Positions 24,801-36,800 of a stretch of 64,000 nucleotides of DNA are shown here, one piece after another. The notes below the pieces were generated by a model. That model saw nothing but the letters and a program-made list of their open reading frames with translations, did not search any database and was not told the origin of the DNA. Made by a program: the position numbers and the translations under genes. The stretch is from Tetracentron sinense (lineage: Eukaryota; Streptophyta; Magnoliopsida; Trochodendrales; Trochodendraceae), in contig CM026561.1 in the NCBI GenBank assembly GCA_015143295.1, positions 40,180,875 through 40,244,874 on the forward strand, read 5' to 3'. Within the stretch, counting starts at the first letter, position 1. Every line of letters begins with the position of its first letter.

Positions 24801-27800
24801 TCGAGGCGAGACTTAAGGAAAACGCCTTGAGGCGCAACCATAAGGCTTAAATCTCATGAGGCTCATGCCTTAAAGTGTGAGGCTCACATGAGGCATAAGC
24901 ATCACACCTTGAGACTCGCTTTATGTCTATAGCGTATGCCTCATACATTAAATAAAATGAGGATTCTGGTCACAACTAAGACTTAAATGTCATTTTAAAA
25001 AAAATTGTTATTTGTTTCAATGATTAACAAATAACACTTTATTTATTTCAAATAAGACATTGAAAATGATGATGATGATATTGGTTTCAACTAACACTTA
25101 ATTTATTACGATTAACGTATTTAGGCTTTTAAACCCTTTGAGTCTAATTTACACTATTTCCTTAGTAGACATTGCGAAAATTTGAAGTCACTGGCCTACA
25201 ATATAATCCATGACTTCTTAGTACTAAAATTCTAAATCCACTACATGAATTGATGATTAGACATCATCTTCAATATGTATATGAACAAAAAGGTAAATCT
25301 AAATTTCAGCATTTGCTTCCCCTTTTGATATTTACTTTTTGATAGTTAAATAATTTATATAGTATTTTGGTATTTCCTATGTGTACGTGTATTCCCATAT
25401 GCACACACACACAATATACACGAATACAAATATATGTATCTCTCATGTATTTGTGTATATATATATATATATATAAGAGGTACTATGAGTCATGCTCATT
25501 GAAGCATGTAATGAGCGGTCCCTCTAGAAAGATGACATGTGGCATACTTTTTTCGAATCCGACCGTTGGATGTTAAGTTAGTTCCAATGTTCCATTGGAG
25601 ACACATCACACGTATTAAAAAAATTAGTCTAATGGGACATGTTTAGACCGTCTAATTAAACCCTAGTTTGCAACATTACCCCTTAGGGTTCACTAGACCC
25701 TACCTAGGATATAGAAATAGATGATCTTCCCTTCTTCAATCAGACGGTCTATAAATATCCGATCGAGCTAATTTTTTCTCATGTGTCTATCGAGCAACTC
25801 GTCTTGACATCCAACGGTCATATTCCGAAACAATTTGCAGTGTGTCACATTATAAGGGACTGCTCATTACAAGCTTCAATGAACATGGCTCATTGGAATG
25901 CTACTATATATATATATATATATATATATTTCAATAACATTTTGAATCTTATTTTTGCAATGTTTTTATATTTTATTTATTTGTTAAAATGAGAGAGCAT
26001 GAAGCTTTCTTGTGAGGCTTAAGCCTCACACCTCGAGGCTTACGCCTCACACATTTTGAGGTCCTCACGCCTTGCCTCACGCCTTCGTGTTTTAAAGCAT
26101 TGGTATAAACTTTAAAGTTAATTCAATTTACCAAGTTTTAGGTATTTTAAAAACTTTATTAGTTATTAATTAAACAATAAATTTTAAAAAAATAGTTTTA
26201 TATTTTATATTTACAAAATTCTAAGACCCTATAACATTAGTTTTAAGAATTTTTTTAATTAGAATATTTTATCATTTTTATTAGATAAATAATAATAATA
26301 ATAAAGTTAAAAAAATTGATTTAGAATTTTGAAAAATATAAATCTCTATAAAATTAATTTGAAGATAGTACCTAATTTTACTATTAGTGGTAGTAATAAT
26401 ATAGAAGTATTTAATCATGTGCAAAGCACATGCACTTAATGAACTTGAGAATGCTCAATGGAAACTTTTATCCCTTGTATTCAATGAGTTACCGCTTTAC
26501 ATCCCACTGATCCAAGGGTATTTGGTAATGACCTAAAGGTCAAAGAGACCTGTGGATAATAAAGGAATCTTTAGTACAGCCCATTCCTTGATTTTCTCAC
26601 CAAATTTTTGAATTTTTTTTAAATGATAGAAGTACCCGTATGGTTTCAATTTGGTCAATTGATAACAGGGGGAAAATGTCTTGTGAACATCACCGTATTC
26701 ATTAATGGTGTGAATGGTAAAACAACCCAACATATATAGGATTAATATATATATATATATATATACACATATATATACACATATAGTAACGTTGGCCTCT
26801 CACTACACCCTTATCCTTTCTAGTATTGCTAAACGCTTGCTCAAGAACAAGTATGAGTCCATGTAGTTTTGTTCTCATAATGAACGCTTGTTGATAATCC
26901 GATACTGCCAACCCTAATAGCATGGCATCAGTTATTATTGCTGCTTTCATCCATATTCACCAAGTCGGAGTTTAGGACTTATTCAGCTAGGGTAAAATTT
27001 AGGGAAAAAAAGAGAGACAAATTTTTAAAAAAAAAGAAGGGGAAACATTGGAAAAATAAAACTAAGATACTTATTTATCAAAATTTATATTCAAATCTTA
27101 GATATCTATTTCCGCTTTTTTCCCAGATAAATCAGATATAATTCATGAAATTTGCAACTTTTTCAGAAACCTGTGCTTCTATCAAAAAGTCATGAATAAT
27201 CACGAACTAATCATTTGACAAAAAAGTCGTGACTTATTCACAAATTTTTGAAAAAGGGAGAACTTTGTTACTAGGATTTTATCATATTCACAAGAAAATT
27301 ACACATGAAATATAGGTTTGATTCATAAAGAAATGTACATGTACTACATTGTGAAACTAATGAGGAAAACCCAATATAGCGAACCTCATAAGTCATGTTG
27401 TCAGGATCTACATGGTCTTGCACTATGACCTGCAATAATCCATTCAGAAAAAGTAAAAGGGATTAATTAGTCACCTTGCAATTTATCATGAATGCCTTAT
27501 CCCAAATACATTGGGGTCATCTAATTAGTCACCTTGCGAAAGGAAATAATTTACAGTTCATACCTCTAAAAATATAACTGCAGTTGAACAGAGATAAAGC
27601 AGTTAAGATATATTATTTAGAAAAAAAAAGCAACAGTGAATTAGAAGAACATATTCATTGATATTTATAACGGATGGAATCAAACAGGATATCCTTTGAG
27701 AGATGTATGTCTTTTGAGTATAAAAACTGGCCTCTCTGAAGATATTATTTGGTGCATTTCATCCTTATAACAATCAATATACACAAATATCATCGTGTAT

Positions 27801-30800
27801 TTCATTCAAACTACTTCATGCTTCAGAGTTCAGACAACTAGTTACCGAATATACTAGAATGTTGCTGTTCATATACTCACACAATTCTAATACAATTTAT
27901 TTCATAACAGGACTGTCAACAAGCAAGTTCCATACCGGAGAACTACTAGGATTATGATGACTCCGGATGCCTGCAAAAATGAAAGAACAAAAATCTAAGT
28001 TTATATAAGTAATAAATAGCAAAAAAAACTCCAAACAAATATAGGAGTAGGAACAAAATATAACAAAAAAAAAAAAGCTGCAAAAGAAGTTAGATGATAT
28101 AAGGATATCACAATTCACAACAACTTCTGTGAACCCTATTGCCAGGACAGGAATGATGAAAATCCTCAATCCTTCTGAGACCTGAATCCTTTTCTGCCCC
28201 ATGCCTTAAAGGCTACTTAACTGACTTGGGCCCAAAACAAGTCCATGAAAATATTGTGCAGGGTGATACAAGCAGGAAACCTATTATGCATGATGGATAG
28301 CAAGTCGCTAGACTGCATTTGATGATGATTACCAACATTACTGAATAAAATTACCGGAGTGGAACATAATTATCTAACATCCCTTTTGTGTTCTTTCTTG
28401 GTATATTGAAAGACATGTATCCAAGCACCAAGTAGCATTCTATGAATACTAGCACAGCTCACGGGTGCAATTCCTTGTTCTCATAATCATACAGAAAACC
28501 ATGTCCACACCCGTTTATGCTTGATAGCCTGACATTCGTATTCATCAAATTTGTGAACTTCTAGGTATCAAAAATAGTGCGGTACATGTAAACAACGCCT
28601 GTTTTATCACACCGGATATCCTTCATGACTCCCAAGTCCCAAGTTACTTGGTTACTTGACTGTGTAATTAACGGTGATATATATATATATATCCTGGCTC
28701 ACTCTTTTTGTCATTGTACGTTAATTCTAGCATTTCCATGCTATGATAGGTCTCTTCGGCATTATTTAATTATTCCTCACTCTTTCCGCATGTGTAGTCT
28801 TCACCATTGCATTATCTTATCCTGGGTGTGAATGGTATCAGAGCCCTGTAGATGGATGAGGAATGGTAGTTCGAAGACTTTAGGTGTCTGAGGCCGGTGA
28901 TTTGGTCTGTCTGAAGGAGCCCGCAGTGTGAGTAGTAGGCGTTAGGCAAGAGGCCTCTAGCTCTTGAAAGTCTCTTTTTGTCATTGGGCATAGATAGGAG
29001 AAAGGCCTTATATTTAGCCCACCAGAAACTCCTCATATACTTAGAGTTTAGAATGAGTTCCGTATTCAGAAGCATATCTTCTTGGTCTATTAACAGTCAA
29101 GATAACATAATGAATAGTGAATAACACACATTTGTTAATAGTGAAGAAGATTTAAATAAATGGAATATACCTAAGGTAGCTATGGAGGAAATCTACAAAA
29201 AAATGTACATTTAAATTATTTTCCAATTACTCTATTAAAACTGTAGAGAGATCAATTAGTTTAAATTCTGAACACGAAACCTTTAAATTATTCGATGAAA
29301 AAAACTTTAGTCAAACATCAGAAAAAATACAATTATTTACATTTAGGTATGGTACAAGTGGTTGCTAAGCCTTTAACCAGACGGGTTAAATACCTCTATC
29401 TTTTTATGTTTAAGAGAGCATAGGCATTTAGATTTTCAAGATTCACTCTTAGGAGCTATTCAAGCAGGATTAGGACATGGACCAGTTTATTTTAATTGTT
29501 TCCCAAATTATTCAGTAGATTTATTATATCCAAATATATTAGAAGCTTTAATATTAAATGTTAAGACAGGAAAATTTAAGATGTTTCCAGGATCCAGACC
29601 TATAACTATAGTTTACCGAATTCACTATAAGGTAATAATGAATACAACCTTAGATCCCAGAGTCCTCAGAAAAAGCCCAAAAGGAGAAACTATTCTCTTA
29701 CAAACTAATATAGGAAAATCCAATATTATTATCCCAAGACCATTAAAATGGAATATGATAGATTTTCCAAAAGATTGGAAAATTTCAGAAGAAATCCAAC
29801 CTCTAACTGAAGAAACAGAAGAAGTAGAACAGATTATTAGCTATCCAGATGGAACTGTAGAACTTAAGTTTCCACAGATAAATATGTCTAAGCAACTTCA
29901 TCGAACAGAATCCTCTAGAGCATCTTATTCATCCATCCCTAGTACAATCCACCTAGAAAATATGTATACACCTTTACCTAGACCACCACCTATACAGGTC
30001 ACGAATCTTGCAGGAGTAAAAAACTCTACTGTTCCAGAACCTTACTACACTGAACAACGGTTGGATAATTCTGACACTTCCCCGAGAATGTCGCCAACGT
30101 ACTCGAGTATTCACCCCACTGAAAATCCTACAGAAAAATCCACTAGAAAAGCCGTACTTACTTTAACATAAGAAAAAGAATTTATTCCTAATAAATAGTG
30201 GTGTCACCAAGATTTTAACTCCTCTTTACATAAAGAAAAGAGAGATTGGTACCTTAGAACTTTTGACCAAGGACAACAAGATCAAATCCAAATAGCTTAC
30301 TTTAATAAGATGAAAGCACTCAAAGCCACCTTTTCTTTTTTATGTGGCTTATGGAATACGTCACAGCACATAACATCTCCCTTTATGATTACCCTTTTAC
30401 TAAACAAAGTCCAAGTAGTATTTAATACTACCACAAAGAAACAATGGCACCTTTCAGGAATATAGGAGCATAACTTCGATTCACCCTCCATTTGACCAAA
30501 TTAAATACCAGACTACAAATACTGAAGTCATATGTGTACCTCTAAAAACCAAAGTCAATCTTTCAGAACCTCCTACATCTAAAGATATAAGAAGAATGAT
30601 GGAATAGAATAATTACACTAATTTACACCTCAAAACAATAGGAGAACAATTGAGTAGAGTTGAACACATAGATTCCACAGAAACACCAGCATACACCTCT
30701 TCAAGTTTCACTATAGAATTATCTAATCCTTTCATTTTTTACTAAACAAGGTGATACATCTTTATTTAGTCCACATGAAATCCCAAAACCTTTTACTAAA

Positions 30801-33800
30801 GAACTCTCTAAAGAAGAACTCCTTACTTGAATAGATGCCAGAATTAGAGAGCTAGAAGAAAGCGGCATCAATGTTGCACCAGAATCAGAAATTATTTTAG
30901 ATACACCAGATAGAGGTACTACAAAGTCTTCAAGAAATAAGTCTGCTTGTCCCCTTGAACTTTTAGACACAATAGATAATGATGACATAGGTAACATTGA
31001 ACATGCTTTTATTACATCTCAACAAGGTATTAAACTTCGATTTCAGTATAAACTCCGATCACTAAGGAAGTTGACACGTTTCGAGAAGTTTAAAGAAGTC
31101 CAAGGAAATTATGTAAAAATTAAAGAAGTTTAGAAAACTTTAAGGAAACATTAGAAATCTAAGATGAAACTTTAGAAATTCGTTACTTAAGCATAAATAC
31201 ACATCTAGAAATCATTATATTACTGATACAAGCATATAGTAGTCAAATGTGAGAATCATATTAAGTGACATGCGTTGTTTGCTTGTCTGAGCTGTAATTT
31301 TTTATTGGTATTTCTGGATTGTCAATTTTTTTAAACTATATTTCATCTTTTTTTTCAAGTGAAGGGGTATGAATTCTCTTTATTTTTCAATGATTATCCA
31401 TGTTAATTGTTTTGGAAACCTAAAAACCTTATGAATGCATATTGAAGTCGATAAATAATTGAAATTCAATTTAGTTTCTAACCTATTTCATTTTACAATT
31501 GATGAGTTCAATGTTTTTACAATACTGAATCAATATGTGAAGAAGATGAGATGGGTAGTTAAATAATTTTGAATTTATGAAATACTATTAGGAAATTATT
31601 TGATATTTTTTAATATTACTAAAAAGTCATTATGGGTATAATATACTAATAACAAGATTATTAGAATAATTAAATTATAATTTATAGTAAGGTTAATGCT
31701 AACCACACTCTAATAATAAAATTATAATTTATAATAAGGTTAATGCTAGCACACTCTCTTTTAAAGTTAATTATATTTATAATAAGGTTAATGCTAGGTA
31801 CACGTCTTTCCTTATGAAGAAAGTAAGTTTAAAACGAGTGAAACTAGCATTACCCTTTTAAGTAAAAACCTCAAGTCCTTCAATTTACAGATATTTTCTA
31901 TACACTTCGGGTTAACTTCCACTGAAGTTCTACTTTTTCTCAACAATTTTTTTCTGTTTCGGTTGAAGTTTACCAGGAAGTCCAGTATTTTTAAAATACT
32001 AGTGCATTTCACTTTGGACACCACGGAAGTCGACTCAATTCGGTCAACTTCGGCGGAATTGAGTCGATTTTTGATACCATGCATCTCAAAATATGATCCC
32101 CCAAATTAACAAAGTAGAATGGGAACCATCATCATCTCACACTAGAAATTATTATCATAGGCCTAGACATGCAATATGAAGAGTTAAACCAGTTTAGCCA
32201 AAATTCCTACAAAATTGGAACCATCTATGAATAGAACATCGATGGTATGACAGAATACCAGATAATGAATAGACTCCAGGAGATGACTATGGTTAGTAAC
32301 GCCTACCAGACAAATCACGCCTCTTATCATGCTACTGCCCACCCATTAGTTGCTGGTTTTTCGGGGCAACTCAAAGGCTGGTGGGATAACTATCTTACCT
32401 TACAATCTAGACAGTCTATCCTCACAGCTCACAAAAGAAATGCTAATGGTCCACCAATTCTAGATAATAATAATCAACCTATCCAAGATGCTGTTGCAAC
32501 CTTAATATTTTCAATATCTAAACAATTTTTAGGAGATCCTTCTAGGATCAAAGATCGGTCTGTGCAGAGTTACTTACGAATCTTACATGCAAGCAACTTT
32601 CAGATTTTAGGTGTTATAAAGATATTTTTCTTTCGAAAATAATGCTAAGAACAGATTGTAATCAACCATTTTGAAAAGAAAATTTTATTTCAGGGTTACC
32701 CAGGTTATTTTCAGAAAAAGTAAGAACACGGATACAAGATCAAAACAATGGCCATATCCATTATGAAAGACTGACTAATGGCGATATTATCACTACTATT
32801 ACTACAGAAGTTATTACACTCTGTAATGATTTCAAACTTAGGCAACAACTAAAGAAAGAACAAGCCACTAGTCAAAAAGAATTAGGATCCTTTTGTAGCC
32901 AATTTGGTTATTCCAAGACACCTTTACCTCCTTCCACTAGATACAAAAAATATGAAGCACAGAAGAAAAAATTCCAACTCTGAACATCTAGCCAACATGA
33001 CACGACTAGACAATCTGACAAAGGAAAAACAACAACAAAAACCAACAAAGACTCCAAATAAACAGAAATGGTTTTCTCACAAAAACTCTCCCGCTAAACA
33101 ACCTACTTGTTTTATATGTGGAAAAATAGGCCATCTTGCAAACATTTGTTGGACGCATAAAAAGATAAATGAATTGGATGCTTTAGAAAAAATTAAGAAT
33201 GTGATATCCAAATTACTCCTTAATGACAATATACCAGAACCCGAACAAGAACCAACAGAGGATATCGAAGAATATTTAAATACTTCAAATTCTGATAAAA
33301 ACTCTACATATTCATTAGAACCAATTTGCGTTAAAAAAATTGTTCTTGTCCATCTTGTCTCGGCCAATCTAAGTTCATCAATACCCTAACTAAGGGATCC
33401 GAATTTCTATTAGCTGTTATTGAACAAATAGAAAATCCAGAAGCCAAAAACCAACTTTTAGCAAAATTTAGAGGAACTATAAAATCTGATCCAAAACCTT
33501 CCATCATTCCTGTAGATAATTCTTGTCATCTCAAAGATATTTTTGAAAGATTTCAATATCTGCCACCACAAGAAATGACACTACTACAACTTCAACAAGA
33601 ATTACAGCAACTAAGAACTGAAATTAGTCAGGTTAACCAAACTACAGCTAGCTTAGAAGAATAAATTAATTTCTTAACTACACATATTGTCCAAAATAAA
33701 TCTCTAACATCTTCCCCTCATCAAGAAGAAGATATTGGTCAAACAGAAAAATCCAATACTATTTGACCTAGTCTTATGCCTCAGATTCCTTATCAAAAGT

Positions 33801-36800
33801 GGAATGTTCAAATTACCATAGTCATTAATAGTAGTTATATTATCAAAACTATTGCATTAATTGACTCAGGAGCAGATGTTAATTGTCTTCAAGAACAATT
33901 AGTCCCGAGACAATACTTTGAGAAAACTACAGACTGTCTTAACAGCTAATGGCATGCATATGAAAATTAAGCACCAACTTTCCAATGCTCATATCATAAA
34001 TCAACGCGTTTGTATCAAACAGCTCTTTCTCCTAGTACAAGATTTAAAACAAGAACTAATTTTAGGTCTTCCTTTTCTTAACCTTCTCCAACCTATTCTT
34101 AGGATCGATACAAACGGAATTCAAATCAAAATATTTGATCGAGATTTAGTATTTGAATTTGATTTATCAAAACCAGAGAATATTCATCTTATTAAAAATT
34201 TATCAATTTTTCAAGATAATCAAATTAATTTACTGAGTAGCCCTTTAAAACCAGATTTCAAAGCATTTTTCCTGTGAACTTTTCAAAACAACTCATGGAA
34301 TTGGTGGTGAATCCCTTTCCCCTGGTATATGCATCATCATGAAAACCCCGCGACTCTATTTCACTTTTCCCTGCAGTGCTATATCTATGTCCTTATCCCT
34401 TTTTCTAACATTTCCAATTATGCAGATGGGGTGACCATGATTTCGGCAATATCCAGCTTCAAGGTATCAAAGAATATGAAATATGCTTATCCTTTTCCAA
34501 TCCATGGCATATCTCCAGAAGAATTATGTCTTTTAGACAATTTGTGGATTGCCAACAAGTTCAGTTCTCCCAGGAATTTAGTTAAAACAATCAGGGCCCT
34601 TCATCATCACTTTTTGGCGACAAAATCCCCCCGTATTAGTAAATACTACATCTTCCACTACCCAGTCAACTGGTTTCTTTTCCCATCACCAATCTCGTGC
34701 ATCAAGTTCAAATTCGAGATCCATGACTCAGCCTTCGACTCCAGATCCAAGAATCCTCGACTCCAAAAAATTCCTTTTATCTTCCATAGGGTATAAAATC
34801 CAGTTTGATCTTTCAGAACTACGTCTAGAACTTCAACTAAATCTGCCAGAAAGCCCTTCTACTCAGATCCATTGGTTATCTACATCCGCTTCTATCGAAG
34901 CCAATAATTATTCCATCCAGAAAACAAAAACAATTCATGTCCATCCTTATAATTTACTCATTCTTTTCCCAGGAATGGATCAAGAACAGAAGATATGGCA
35001 CTTTGAAAATGGTTTTTCTCATGGTATTCATTCCCAAACTCAAGACGATCTTCGCGGGTTTCCTAATTGCATTATCCAAGCTTGCAAGCAACAAAGGCTT
35101 TTACATCCTAGCAATTTTATCTATTTGAAGTCATTAGTTCATGTCCAGAATGGAGTAATGACACTTGTCACCCGGCTCATCAGCTTGTTTTTCTCCAAAC
35201 AAGTAATCCAGAAATTTATATTCAGCGACAAGCTAGACGCAAGATCAGCTATGATGAACGAGATATTCAATTCAGGAAAACTGCCGGACTATTTAGAACT
35301 CAAAGTAACCTCAGAACCGGTTCATGGACAATTATAGCAGATATTGGCCAAATTATTGTTATGACACAACCTCAAAGCAATACTCATCATCCCGCAGATA
35401 TTGGCCGAATTATTGTTATGACACAACCTCAGAACAATACTCATCATCCCATCCTCCATCAGATCACTCATGGGACTACTGGTACGTCCAGACTGTTCAG
35501 CAGACTGCTCAGCAGACTCTATGGCAAATGTTCAAATACGATTCTACCAACATTAATCATGACTATGTTGAATGGATGTGTGATACTTCAGATAATGACA
35601 AACCTCCAGATGATGATGTTGATTGGGATGACTAGGGTAATGATGATTAGTCTTCCCATTTACAAGAAAGTTTCAAGATTCTCAATTATTCCAACTCATG
35701 ACTCAAGGAAAAAGAATCCCAGAAATTATACTTTTACTATTCACCTTTAGACCAAGAATAATATTCTCAAGATAAAGTAACCAAATATAGCCAAAAGTAT
35801 CCAGGTTCTCTGAGTAAAGCAACCAATGACATCCGGACATCCTCTTTCACATGTTGATTCCAGATAAAGCAATCGAAAGGGTTCTCCTTTCACGTGAAGT
35901 CTCCAGAAAGCTCAAACGAATCCAAGAAACAACTTCAGATGTTTTTCTATTTAAGGCAGTGGCCTTCATCATTGTAAGCAAGCCTGGTTTTCCCAATAAG
36001 ACTAGTTTTGAGTTCAGTTTGTAATTTTCTTTCTTTCAGGTTTTGTAACGTTCAACTGTATTACTTCTCCAGTTGCAAGTCTTTCAGTTTATTTTTTAAG
36101 CTATGTTCACTGCATAGATGTTCAACCGAGAGATCAGTGTAAACCTCTTGTAACCTTCACATGGTTATTCAGAGTGTTTGATCATTTTGCTTAGATCATA
36201 GAACATTCCTCACCCATCAATGTATGGCCAATCAGGGCAGTTAAGGCTTTGCTAGGTAAATGACTTCGGCGTTTGGGGTTCAGTGTGACAATTTGGGAAG
36301 AGCGATAATTGTGGCCTGCCATGGGCGTAGAGACCCGTGGGAGCCTAGACCGCCTAGGGGCCCTCATGGGGTAGGCCTTTGGAAAGGTATCATGATGGTA
36401 TGGGCAGATTTCTTAAAGCATACTCAAATCGTGATTGGTGATGGTGCGAAGGTCAAGTTTTGGTTTAATCTTTGGTGCGGACCTTCGCCCTTGAAACAGG
36501 AGTTCAAAACCTTTTTCTCGATTTCCTTAGATCAATCCACGTCAGTTGCTAATATGTATGATAGGAGAGCGGGTTTAGTGGTCTCGACCCTAGGTTTAAG
36601 TGGTCGTTGAACGACTGGGAGGTACAGGAATTTGCTAGCTTTATGTCCAGGTTAGAATTTGTGAGTATTGTTGTGTCCTCGAGGAATAGCCGAGTTTGGG
36701 CTAATGACAACAAAGGGCAGTTTTCAGTGAGATCTTTTTTGCAGGTAGCAAATCTTAGCCCTTATTCGGATTTTCCCCAACAGATTGTATGGTATTCTGG

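Larger units (their letters stand above)
18433..27384 (-). other. BB intron 4 (9.0 kb)
   Basis: It contains the GAR1 retro-pseudogene, two hAT-type elements, a LINE fragment and repeats listed separately. Near 19160-19340 and 21080-21180 a segment with GATAAGTGTAAGGGTAATTTTGTCA and TATTCTCATTATAATA recurs as dispersed direct copies of unknown class. No host coding exon other than BB was seen. Confidence 0.6.
28833..36230 (+). mobile_element. Endogenous caulimovirid-like (pararetrovirus) element without reverse transcriptase
   Basis: Order on the + strand: tRNA-Met primer-binding site, 30K-type movement-protein region, further decayed coding DNA, coat-like region with a CCHC zinc knuckle, aspartic protease, a downstream open region, then a TATA-type promoter and leader-like sequence. 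Movement protein, coat, protease in that order plus the tRNA-Met site is the caulimovirid plan. I found no LTR pair. The reverse transcriptase/RNase H expected after the protease is not recognisable: the ~1.4 kb that follow encode something else. Many stops and frameshifts show the copy is old and inactive. It lies in a BB intron, antisense to BB. Both ends are approximate; the right end abuts a LINE fragment. An LTR element carrying a movement protein is an alternative. Confidence 0.75.

Noticed and set aside
28640-28832. A possible 5' LTR ending just before the tRNA-Met primer site
   Set aside because: The sequence before the primer site does not end in CA, and I found no second copy downstream of the element. 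The movement-protein region points to a pararetrovirus without LTRs.
28833-28844. Part of a tRNA gene
   Set aside because: Only the 12-base complement of a tRNA 3' end is present, with no cloverleaf or internal promoter boxes around it.
30719-30997. 92-codon - strand open frame
   Set aside because: It lies opposite better coding sequence of the viral-like element and has no motif.
31812-32084. 90-codon - strand frame in the inserted segment
   Set aside because: No recognisable motif, AT-biased composition and no related copy.
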